In this document: one piece after another, positions 1 through 5,988 of the stretch
Layout of the letters: each line of letters opens with the position of its first letter
How positions within the stretch are numbered: the stretch's first letter is position 1
Assembly: GCA_937930625.1 (NCBI GenBank)
Contig: CALHBW010000201.1
Coordinates: forward strand, 1-11,398
Direction: 5' to 3'
DNA from: an uncultured Saprospiraceae bacterium
GTDB lineage: Bacteria; Bacteroidota; Bacteroidia; Chitinophagales; Saprospiraceae
Length of the DNA stretch: 11,398 nt
Translations under genes and position numbers: made by a program
Notes under the pieces: model-generated
What the model saw: the letters and a program-made list of their open reading frames with translations, nothing else
Database searches by the model: none
Told to the model about the DNA's origin: nothing

Positions 1-156
1 GGCTACCCGTCTAACTTTGCCGAACTCAAGTTGTCGGGCACACTCGTCTGACGAAGGTTTTTGTGAAATGTCGTGATTTGTCTCATAAAATATTCGCACT
101 GAATAAAGTGATTCGTCTGACGAGTATTCGCTTTAGGCAAACTTAGACGGGTAGCT
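1..156. repeat. MITE-like inverted repeat
   Basis: The two ends are inverted copies of each other. Bases 2-21 (gctacccgtctaactttgcc) pair with 136-155 with one mismatch, and an inner pair, 42-55 with 112-125 (ttcgtctgacgagt), also has one mismatch. The centre (56-111) is AT-rich and has no convincing ORF. The left edge coincides with the window edge, so the true end and any target duplication cannot be seen. The arrangement is typical of a small non-autonomous mobile element or a large palindromic intergenic repeat. The 10-mer ttcgtctgac recurs inside the other large palindrome of this window, at 5886-5895. Confidence 0.6.
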
Positions 157-370
157 AACTTTAGCGTCAGAATAACACTAATTCCAAAAACATTTTTTAC
201 CATCAAAAACCATTAACCTATAAAAACATCAGGCAGTTTGGAGGAAAGCGAGCCTGTAACCTTGAATACTTCGATTGAACGCAACAAACAACGACGGATA
301 TCAAGCAAGCATAGTCTCACTAAAAAAGAAGACTTATTGTTTGACCAATAGCGTCGAAGAAACAGTGTAG

Positions 371-403
371 AAGGGTACATACTTGATTGTGTGTACCCTT
401 TTT
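371..403 (+). terminator. Orphan intrinsic terminator
   Basis: Left stem 371-382 (aagggtacatac) pairs with 389-400 (gtgtgtaccctt) over 12 bp with one G-U pair. The loop is 6 nt and is followed by a T-run to 403. This is a textbook rho-independent terminator on the plus strand, yet no coding gene lies upstream in the window. It may end a small RNA or a transcript that enters from outside the window. Confidence 0.7.
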
Positions 404-413
404 CGTATTTTTG
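383..413 (+). promoter_or_regulatory. Promoter-like element, Bacteroidota type
   Basis: TTG at 383-385 is separated by 20 nt from TATTTTTG at 406-413. This matches the Bacteroidota -33 TTG / -7 TAnnTTTG consensus at the usual 17-23 nt spacing. The TTG sits in the loop of the preceding terminator hairpin, so transcription would stop and restart within about 40 bp. No convincing gene follows before 704. Chance matches are fairly likely in DNA this AT-rich. Confidence 0.4.
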
Positions 414-613
414 TAGCAACAAAACAAAAATCAAATGATTTTTTGCCTGCCTTACAATATGAAAATCAACCGAAAAAAACGGAAAATCCATCCAATCTTT
501 TGCTACGGAACAATCAGGACAAGTTATTGAAAATCAAAGAATTAAAATCAAATTCTTTCGTTTTCACTGTATTTTTTTGTGCCATTTTTTACGGAAACGA
601 TAAATTTTTGTAA

Positions 614-644
614 TTGTGTGACAGCTAATATGGTCGTACTTTTG
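614..644 (+). promoter_or_regulatory. Probable promoter of the 704-1597 gene
   Basis: TTG at 614-616, a 20-nt spacer, then TACTTTTG at 637-644 fits the Bacteroidota -33/-7 consensus. The expected start of transcription near 650 would leave a leader of about 50 nt before the ATG at 704. The position directly upstream of a gene with its own terminator supports a monocistronic unit. Confidence 0.6.
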
Positions 645-703
645 AATCATCAATCCGATACACACATAAAAACATTTTTTTGTCAAACAATAATCAATTA
701 ATT

Positions 704-1597
704 ATGAAAAAGAATTTTCTTTTTAGCGTATTATGCCTCTTATTAACTGTTTTCTCTTTTAATGTAAATGCTCAGATTGGTGGGTTTGGGATGGTAGCAA
801 CTCCTACTCACTGTAGCGATAATTATGAAGTAAATTGGTATATTCAACAAACTGTATGGGATGCAGATATTAGTGACTGGTCAGCAATTGCAGATTTACC
901 TCCGTCTTATTTTCCAGATGATTTGCCCAAAGATTTTCATGCAATCGTTCTTGCTATTCCTTACCAAACTCTTGATTGGAACATCGTTAGATCCTTCGAA
1001 TTTGACGTTGATATTTATCAATATGGTGGCTCTCTAAAGCCCGTTATGCTTTTCTATCGAGACTATGCAGGTGTGATTTCAGGTGGTATAGAAGTAGTTA
1101 CGGATGCTCAAGGCTTTTTTACAGGCTTTAAGATAACTCGCCCGATTAATGGTGGTGGTGGTGGCGGTATAGCCACAACAGCAGTTATAGCAGGTAGAGG
1201 ATACAGCCCTACCGGTACGGGATGTATGGAAGTACGTACTACAAATGTGCTAGGTACGCCAGTCAATGGTTTTGCTACTTGTAGATGCCCGAATGACAGT
1301 GATATGGTGTGTGGTAGTGGTGTGCATGGTAGAATGGCGCAAAGTTCTACAGATGTATCAGCAGTAAATATTTATCCAAATCCCGTTCAAGATAATTTAT
1401 TTGTGGAAACAGACGGATTGGATATTCAAGATGTTAATTTTGTGACCATGAACGGACAGAATATCAATTCAAAAGTATCTATACGTAATGGCATAGACAG
1501 ACTGCAAATCAACACCTCTCAACTCCAACCGGGTATCTATTTATTGAGACTTGAAACTTCCGACGAACCTATTATTGAGAAAATAATTGTCCGATAA
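704..1597 (+). CDS. Secreted protein with T9SS C-terminal sorting domain
   Basis: This is a 297-residue protein. The ATG at 704 was preferred over an in-frame TTG at 680 because it opens directly with a classical signal peptide: a lysine pair, a hydrophobic core, and likely cleavage after NVNA near residue 23. The body (about 24-215) has no family I recognise. It holds a run of six glycines near residue 152 and a cysteine-containing stretch (CRCPNDSDMVC) before the C-terminal domain. Residues about 221-297 form a type A T9SS sorting domain, starting VNIYPNP and ending with LQPGIYLLRLE and a short basic tail. By family knowledge such proteins cross the outer membrane through the PorU/SprA machinery and are released or anchored at the surface. 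The gene appears monocistronic, with a promoter at 614-644 and a terminator at 1625-1657. The function of the mature part is unknown. Confidence 0.9.
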   Translation: MKKNFLFSVLCLLLTVFSFNVNAQIGGFGMVATPTHCSDNYEVNWYIQQTVWDADISDWSAIADLPPSYFPDDLPKDFHAIVLAIPYQTLDWNIVRSFEFDVDIYQYGGSLKPVMLFYRDYAGVISGGIEVVTDAQGFFTGFKITRPINGGGGGGIATTAVIAGRGYSPTGTGCMEVRTTNVLGTPVNGFATCRCPNDSDMVCGSGVHGRMAQSSTDVSAVNIYPNPVQDNLFVETDGLDIQDVNFVTMNGQNINSKVSIRNGIDRLQINTSQLQPGIYLLRLETSDEPIIEKIIVR

Positions 1598-1624
1598 TCA
1601 GCTTACACAACAACAAATAATCTT

Positions 1625-1657
1625 AGGGCTGTTCTTTTAAAAGAGCAGCCCTTTTTT
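1625..1657 (+). terminator. Intrinsic terminator between convergent genes
   Basis: A 14-bp self-complementary stem, agggctgttctttt (1625-1638) against 1639-1652 with one G-U pair, is followed by a T-run to 1657. It ends the plus-strand T9SS gene. The T-run overlaps the stop codon of the minus-strand gene ending at 1656, so the two convergent genes share this boundary. The minus-strand side lacks a comparable T-run, so the terminator is mainly effective for the plus strand. Confidence 0.9.
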
Positions 1658-3080
1658 ATTTATCCTTTATATCTGATTCAATTTTTTTTCTAAACCATCG
1701 TGAAAAGACTATTGGCGTTTCTTCCAGCTTATTTAGCAAACTCTCCCTGCCTTCCGTCCTTTGATATTTGGCTTGATGTAGCTTTTTGATAAAACTAATA
1801 AAATTGAGATTAATCCTCCGTGCTTGCTCACCGATTATTTTATTTCTTCGGCAATATTGAGCAAAAGCATTACAAGCATCATAAAAAAGTACCTCGTAAC
1901 CATCTAATTCATAATAACACTTTAGTTGGTAAGCTTTAGCACGAAGGTTATACTGTACATCGACAAACTCTACATCACGCAGCAATTCCAGCGTAACTTC
2001 AAAATCTTGCATTTCAAATTCTAATTGGGATTTTGCCATGATACGAGTACTTTCCTGCACTTCATCTCTCAAATATTGAGTGTATTTCCGGATAAAATCA
2101 GATGTCCATTCAAATTTTTGTAAAGCACAAGCACAACTAACAATACTAAAATAAATCGCATGATCCATGTGCCCAATTATCCATATACCTTCTTGAAGCC
2201 CAAATTCATACCATTCAAAAATTTCTTCCAGATAACTTATTTCTCCACGATTATACTCTAAAATACAAAAATTATTTGCCATCGTAATCATATCCATTCT
2301 CTCCGGAGTACTTACTTTTATATCTCCTTCTCTGATAAGATTTTTGAGCTTTTCATACACTGTTTTTTCACGGGTTTGATATAATTCTACAATCGTTGCA
2401 AAGACTTTAAGAAAATAATTGTCTTTAATATTTGGATGTTCGATTGCCGCTATCATCTCATCTAACAATACCAACTCACTCTTTTCTGCTAAATATAATT
2501 CACGCAAACGCACCTCACTACTATATCGGAGTTTTGCCCCGAAATAAAACAAATCTAAGTTATTAATCGTATTACCAAGACTATCAATCTCCGTCTGCAC
2601 ACGCTCAGTAGCCGTATGTGTATATACTTCGTGATTCATCCGATATTGATGAAAATAATAATCCGTCCCACGCTCCGGCTGCTTCTCCAAATGCTTACGA
2701 AAATCCCCCACAGCACTATCAAAAAACCAATCCCCCTTCCGCCGCTTATAGGCTTTCAGCAGTGCATGATAGCGTTCTGATTGGTCATACTCCGTTTCTT
2801 TCCATACAAAATAATCATCCACCAACTGCGATAGACGAGACATGATATGGCTGAGTTTTTTATAGGCGTTATCCTTCCATTCAGGAAATAATTTCTTGGC
2901 AATGTAGTCCCTATCCAGTTTTTTATGTTCAAAAACCGGATGATATTTTTTCAGATAATCAAACAACTTTACCACCTTTTCATCTTTATTGAAAAAAGGT
3001 GATTCTACGAATTTCCCCAAATCGCGCATTTCATCTCGTTCTACCAAGCGCAATTTATCTATCAATTTACTTTTTTGCAT
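1656..3080 (-). CDS. Hypothetical helical protein, 474 aa
   Basis: This is a full-length ORF starting at the ATG on the minus strand (3078-3080) and ending in the T-run of the neighbouring terminator. There is no signal peptide or membrane segment, so it is probably cytosolic. The sequence is rich in charged residues and leucine and looks all-helical. The later part (about residues 200-440) has the feel of degenerate TPR-like helical repeats, but no canonical repeat can be read off. The N-terminal stretch with SPFFNKDEKVVKLFDYL, the following HPVF, and KKLFPEWKD then LSHIMSRLSQLVDDY resembles a family of uncharacterised proteins that I associate with Bacteroidota genomes. This is recalled and has not been searched. 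It is divergent from tatC across a 274-bp gap and convergent with the T9SS gene. No function is proposed. Confidence 0.85.
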   Translation of the reverse strand: MQKSKLIDKLRLVERDEMRDLGKFVESPFFNKDEKVVKLFDYLKKYHPVFEHKKLDRDYIAKKLFPEWKDNAYKKLSHIMSRLSQLVDDYFVWKETEYDQSERYHALLKAYKRRKGDWFFDSAVGDFRKHLEKQPERGTDYYFHQYRMNHEVYTHTATERVQTEIDSLGNTINNLDLFYFGAKLRYSSEVRLRELYLAEKSELVLLDEMIAAIEHPNIKDNYFLKVFATIVELYQTREKTVYEKLKNLIREGDIKVSTPERMDMITMANNFCILEYNRGEISYLEEIFEWYEFGLQEGIWIIGHMDHAIYFSIVSCACALQKFEWTSDFIRKYTQYLRDEVQESTRIMAKSQLEFEMQDFEVTLELLRDVEFVDVQYNLRAKAYQLKCYYELDGYEVLFYDACNAFAQYCRRNKIIGEQARRINLNFISFIKKLHQAKYQRTEGRESLLNKLEETPIVFSRWFRKKIESDIKDK

Positions 3081-3211
3081 CCTTACTAAGACGTTTAAAT
3101 ACAGGTTATGGTCGTAAAATTTGACATAAAAAACGTGAATTATTCATTTCAATTATGACTACAACTCTAATCGCAGTACTTTCAGTATATTTTTTGAGGT
3201 TGAGTTTGAAA

Positions 3212-3247
3212 TTGACGACTTACTTAAAACATATATCCTTACCTTTG
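3212..3247 (+). promoter_or_regulatory. Possible tatC promoter
   Basis: TACCTTTG at 3240-3247, followed by CG, is a perfect TAnnTTTG -7 element. The nearest suitable TTG is at 3212-3214, with a 25-nt spacer that is slightly longer than usual. Transcription from here would leave a leader of about 100 nt. A second -7-like box, TATGTTTG at 3334-3341, lies only 13 bp before the start codon and has a 15-nt spacer to a TTG at 3316-3318. Either could be used. Confidence 0.4.
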
Positions 3248-3354
3248 CGTTAATCTTAATAAATAACAAGTACCAAATTCCAATTCAGATGTATTTCGTC
3301 GTTATTTCAATGGGATTGAGGACTTGTAATTTGTATGTTTGATGAATCAAAGCT

Positions 3355-4185
3355 ATGTCCAGTAACACACCAGCGAAAAGTCCTGAAAAGGAGATGTCTT
3401 TCTTTGAGCATCTCGACGAATTGAGGTCGCACCTGATGCGCTCTGTAATGGTGACTGTGGGTATTGCTGTGATAGTATTTGTCATGGGGGATTTGATTTT
3501 TGAGCATTTCCTTTACGGTCCTACCAAATCCAATTTTTTATCTTATCGCTTTATGTGTTGGCTCTCCAATGCCCTTGGTTTGGGTGATAAGATGTGCATG
3601 ACACCGCCCGTATTTGAATTTGATACCAAAGACATGGGCGAATCGTTTTTCGTGCATATCAAAACCTCATTTATTCTGGGCTTGGCTGCGGCTTTCCCCT
3701 TCGTTTTCAGAGAGATATGGCTATTTGTAAAACCCGGCTTGCATGAGCATGAAGCAAAAGCTGCAGGAGGTGTCGTTGGCGTGGCAAGTGCTTTGTTTTT
3801 GGTTGGTGTTTTATTTGGTTACTTTATTATTGCGCCTTTTGCAGTTAAATTTTTGATTGGTTATGAGATAGGTGGTGTTTCCAATGACAGCCCTACCCTA
3901 TCTTCTTATGTCAATTATATCCTCATGTTTATGATTCCTACGGGCGTTCTTTTTCAATTGCCTTTAGTTGTTTTCTATCTCGCAAAAATCGGCTTGGTGA
4001 CGCCCGATTCTATGCGTAAATATCGCCGACATGCTTTCCTGTTCATCATTATACTGGCTGCTGTCGTCACACCACCCGATGCCGTTACGCAGTTCCTCAT
4101 TGCAATGCCTATCTATGGACTTTACGAAATCAGTATCAATATTGCCGAAAGACAACATAAGAAATATCAAGAATCTTTGAAGTAA
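3355..4185 (+). CDS. tatC: Sec-independent (twin-arginine) translocase subunit TatC
   Basis: TatC is the inner-membrane receptor of the Tat pathway. It binds twin-arginine signal peptides and, with TatA/TatB-type partners, moves folded proteins across the membrane. The 276-residue length is normal. The N-terminal cytoplasmic motif SFFEHLDELRSHL (15-27) is the signal-peptide contact region. The stretch AAFPFVFREIWLFVKPGLHEHE (about 112-133) carries the conserved Pro, Trp and Glu positions after TM2. VVTPPDAVTQ (237-246) is the usual motif between TM5 and TM6. Six hydrophobic segments are visible at roughly 31-50, 104-126, 140-165, 186-210, 228-242 and 245-262. The long loop between TM1 and TM2 (about 51-98) is larger than in E. 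coli, as I recall for Bacteroidota homologues. No tatA/tatB gene lies in the window. The stop codon directly abuts the octamer array at 4186. Confidence 0.96.
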   Translation: MSSNTPAKSPEKEMSFFEHLDELRSHLMRSVMVTVGIAVIVFVMGDLIFEHFLYGPTKSNFLSYRFMCWLSNALGLGDKMCMTPPVFEFDTKDMGESFFVHIKTSFILGLAAAFPFVFREIWLFVKPGLHEHEAKAAGGVVGVASALFLVGVLFGYFIIAPFAVKFLIGYEIGGVSNDSPTLSSYVNYILMFMIPTGVLFQLPLVVFYLAKIGLVTPDSMRKYRRHAFLFIIILAAVVTPPDAVTQFLIAMPIYGLYEISINIAERQHKKYQESLK

Positions 4186-4273
4186 ATGAGTAGATGAGTA
4201 AATGAGTAGATGAGTAAATGTTTTTAATACGTCAATAATATTTACTCATTCACTCATCTATTCATTTACTCAT
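4186..4273. repeat. Palindromic octamer array between tatC and fabF
   Basis: Four tandem units of ATGAGTAR (4186-4217, alternating G and A at position 8) are followed by a 24-bp spacer and then four inverted units (4242-4273), two exact and two with one or two changes. RNA from either strand would fold into a long hairpin of about 32 bp. It begins on the base after the tatC stop and contains the fabF stop (4262-4264), so it probably works as a shared bidirectional terminator. The same unit recurs on the other side of fabF. Confidence 0.85.
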
Positions 4274-5509
4274 TTTCTTCACCAAAATAGAAGTATTATG
4301 TCCACCAAAACCAAAGGTATTCGTCAATGCAGCACGGACGGTGCGCTCTTGTGCCTTATTGGGTGTGAGGTTAAGTTTCGGGTCAATTTCGGGGTCGGTC
4401 GTATGGTGATTAATCGTGGGTGGTATAATGTCATTTTGCACGGCAAGTACCGTAGCAACAGCTTCTATCGCTCCTGCTGCACCGAGCAAATGTCCGGTCA
4501 TAGACTTGGTAGAACTGATATTCAGTTTGAAAGCATCCTCTCCAAATACTTTTTGAATCGCTTTGACCTCTGCAATATCACCCAAAGGTGTGGACGTACC
4601 ATGTACGTTGATGTAATCAACATCTGAAGTCGTCATTTCCGCATCTTTGAGTGCCAATCGCATGACCTCCGCCGCGCCGATACCATCCGGATGTGGCGCA
4701 GTGATGTGGTGTGCGTCAGCGTTCATACCACCGCCGCCAATTTCAGCATATATCTTTGCGCCGCGTTTTACGGCGTGTTCGTATTCCTCCAAAATGAGAG
4801 AAGCCGCGCCTTCGCCCAACACAAATCCGTCACGGTCTTGGTCAAATGGACGCGAAGCAGCCGCAGGGTCATCATTGCGTTGTGAAAGTGCTTTGACGGC
4901 ATTAAAACCACCGATACCAACACCCGTTATGGCTGCTTCCGAACCACCTGTCACGATGATGTCCGCACGTCCCATTCTGATATAATCAAAGGCATTGATA
5001 AGCGCGTGAGATGCTGACGCACAGGCAGATACGGTTGCATAATTGATACCGCGCAAACCGTATTTGATGGAAATATGTCCCGGTACGATGTCGATAATCA
5101 TCTTGGGAATCAGGAAAGGATTGTAGCGCGGTGTGCCACTACCTGCACCAAAGTCCAGAATTTCCTTTTCGAGCGTTCCTAGACCGCCTACCCCTGCGCC
5201 CCAAATGACGCCTGTACGTTGAAGGTCAATTTTCTCCATATCCAGCCCTGCATCTGCAATGGCTTCGTCGGCAGCAATGATGGCATATTGCGAAAAAGCA
5301 TCCAGACGACGGGCATCTTTACGGTGCATGTAGTCCTGAACATTAAAATCTTTTAACTCGCAGGCGAATTGAGTTTTGAATTTTTCGGCGTCAAAACGGG
5401 TGATTGGTGCAGCCCCGCTGATTCCTTTGCAGAGTGCTTCCCAATATGCAGGTGCAGTATTGCCTATTGGTGTCAATGCGCCCAATCCGGTAATAACAAC
5501 TCTTCTCAT
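4262..5509 (-). CDS. fabF: Beta-ketoacyl-ACP synthase II (KAS II)
   Basis: FabF condenses malonyl-ACP with a growing acyl-ACP in the elongation cycle of type II fatty-acid synthesis in the cytosol. The 415-residue length and thiolase-like fold are standard. The catalytic Cys163 lies in VSACASASHA, His303 in NVHGTSTPLGD and His340 in KSMTGHLLGAAGA, which is exactly the numbering of the E. coli enzyme. The glycine-rich NTFGFGGHN near the C-terminus carries the usual phenylalanine gate region. The start ATG (5507-5509) opens with the family-typical RRVVITGLGALTPIG. The usual partner acpP is not adjacent, and the gene stands alone between two palindromic octamer arrays. Its last three codons (Met-Ser-Lys) and stop are read from the ATGAGTAAATGA of the downstream array, so the repeat supplies the protein C-terminus. 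Confidence 0.97.
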   Translation of the reverse strand: MRRVVITGLGALTPIGNTAPAYWEALCKGISGAAPITRFDAEKFKTQFACELKDFNVQDYMHRKDARRLDAFSQYAIIAADEAIADAGLDMEKIDLQRTGVIWGAGVGGLGTLEKEILDFGAGSGTPRYNPFLIPKMIIDIVPGHISIKYGLRGINYATVSACASASHALINAFDYIRMGRADIIVTGGSEAAITGVGIGGFNAVKALSQRNDDPAAASRPFDQDRDGFVLGEGAASLILEEYEHAVKRGAKIYAEIGGGGMNADAHHITAPHPDGIGAAEVMRLALKDAEMTTSDVDYINVHGTSTPLGDIAEVKAIQKVFGEDAFKLNISSTKSMTGHLLGAAGAIEAVATVLAVQNDIIPPTINHHTTDPEIDPKLNLTPNKAQERTVRAALTNTFGFGGHNTSILVKKMSK

Positions 5510-5519
5510 AGTGTGTGAA

Positions 5520-5609
5520 ATGAGTAAATGAGTAAATAATTGAATGAGTAAATGTAATGATTAAATGACCTGTAAATTTACTCATTTATTCATTTTCTCA
5601 TCTACTCAT
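5520..5609. repeat. Palindromic octamer array upstream of fabF
   Basis: Direct units of ATGAGTAA lie at 5520-5527, 5528-5535 and 5544-5551. After a short AT-rich centre, inverted units follow at 5578-5585, 5586-5593, 5594-5601 and 5602-5609, with small changes. This is the same 8-bp unit and the same head-to-head layout as the array at 4186-4273, so fabF is bracketed by matching palindromes. It lies 10 bp upstream of the fabF start codon and would form a large hairpin in the fabF leader if transcribed. Confidence 0.8.
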
Positions 5610-5629
5610 TTCATAACAACACAAACGCA

Positions 5630-5660
5630 CAAGACATCAATCATGTTGATTGATGTCTTG
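5630..5660. repeat. Perfect 14-bp hairpin upstream of fabF
   Basis: Bases 5630-5643 (caagacatcaatca) and 5647-5660 are perfect inverted copies with a 3-nt loop. No strong T-run follows on either strand, so a classical terminator is uncertain. It sits in the region between the divergent fabF and the surface-protein gene. It could shield fabF from minus-strand read-through or be a protein-binding or palindromic-repeat site. Confidence 0.6.
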
Positions 5661-5679
5661 GCTAAATTTAATTTTGAGT

Positions 5680-5773
5680 GAATAAAAGAATTTTGTCGTG
5701 ATTCATAAATCGTTAATTCTTGATTCGTTTCAAAAAATACCGAAATACGAATTAGTAGCAAATTCTTTTATTC
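5680..5773. repeat. Inverted repeat, 14-bp arms
   Basis: Bases 5680-5693 (gaataaaagaattt) and 5760-5773 are perfect inverted copies. A smaller nested palindrome between them pairs attcgt near 5723 with acgaat near 5747. No gene lies here. A weak plus-strand promoter-like pair, TTG 5646-5648 and TAATTTTG 5669-5676 with a 20-nt spacer, lies just before it. This may be part of a cluster of non-coding palindromes reaching to 5945. Confidence 0.5.
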
Positions 5774-5782
5774 GACAGGCTT

Positions 5783-5945
5783 TAAGTAGTAAGCATCAAA
5801 TAATCGACATTTTTGAACGTGTCTTTTTTCGCCATACTTCAGCTATTTTTCCTCATGTAGCTCGGCTATAATCGTCAAAATGAGCTTCGTCTGACAAAAA
5901 AATACTCTGCTCAAAAAGTGTCGATTATTCAATGCTTACTACTTA
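5783..5945. repeat. 163-bp MITE-like palindromic element
   Basis: The left arm 5783-5818 and the right arm 5909-5945 are inverted copies over about 35 bp with a few mismatches; the arm ends are taagtagtaagcatc and its complement. The inner region has no ORF but contains ttcgtctgac (5886-5895), also found in the element at 1-156. The right edge lies only 43 bp before the start of the large surface-protein gene, so the element occupies most of its promoter region. Mobility is inferred from structure only; no transposase for it is seen. Confidence 0.6.
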
Positions 5946-5988
5946 TGAAAAAATCTAATGAAACTTAAATAATTAAAACAACTATATT

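Larger units (their letters stand above)
157..613. other. Intergenic region without a convincing gene
   Basis: About 450 bp of AT-rich sequence. ORFs on either strand are short and have biased, low-complexity composition with no recognisable domain, so none is called. The stretch does hold a strong hairpin-plus-T-run terminator (371-403) that belongs to no visible gene, a promoter-like element overlapping it (383-413), and small potential stems upstream, for example CAGGC/GCCTG around 230-257 and TATTG/CAATA around 333-348. A small RNA ending at the terminator is possible but unproven. Confidence 0.5.

Noticed and set aside
330..352. Possible anti-repeat (tracrRNA) around attgtttgaccaatagc
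   Set aside because: It matches only the complement of the repeat's 3' end (gttt..gaccaat) with a 2-nt gap. A Cas9 tracrRNA should pair with the repeat's 5' half, and nothing of that kind follows.
371..402. Resemblance of the orphan terminator arms (aagggtaca / tgtacccttttt) to the IS terminal repeats
   Set aside because: Shared run is about 9-10 bases in two arms only 18 nt apart, with no IS sequence between. It is better read as a terminator; an IS remnant cannot be shown.
383..613. 76-codon plus-strand ORF and a 92-codon minus-strand ORF over 213-491
   Set aside because: AT-rich with no domain or usable start context; the region holds a terminator hairpin and promoter-like boxes, so non-coding is more likely.
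1150..1168. GGT-rich run as a phase-variation tract
   Set aside because: It is a trinucleotide (glycine codon) run, so length changes keep the reading frame.
1595..1657. Possible tracrRNA: agcttacacaac followed by a strong terminator
   Set aside because: Only about 12 gapped bases resemble the anti-repeat (agctaatcacaac). The terminator is explained by the preceding gene and no cas9 is near.
4298..4985. Plus-strand ORFs opposite fabF
   Set aside because: fabF is clear on the minus strand with its complete catalytic triad; the opposite ORFs have no family features.
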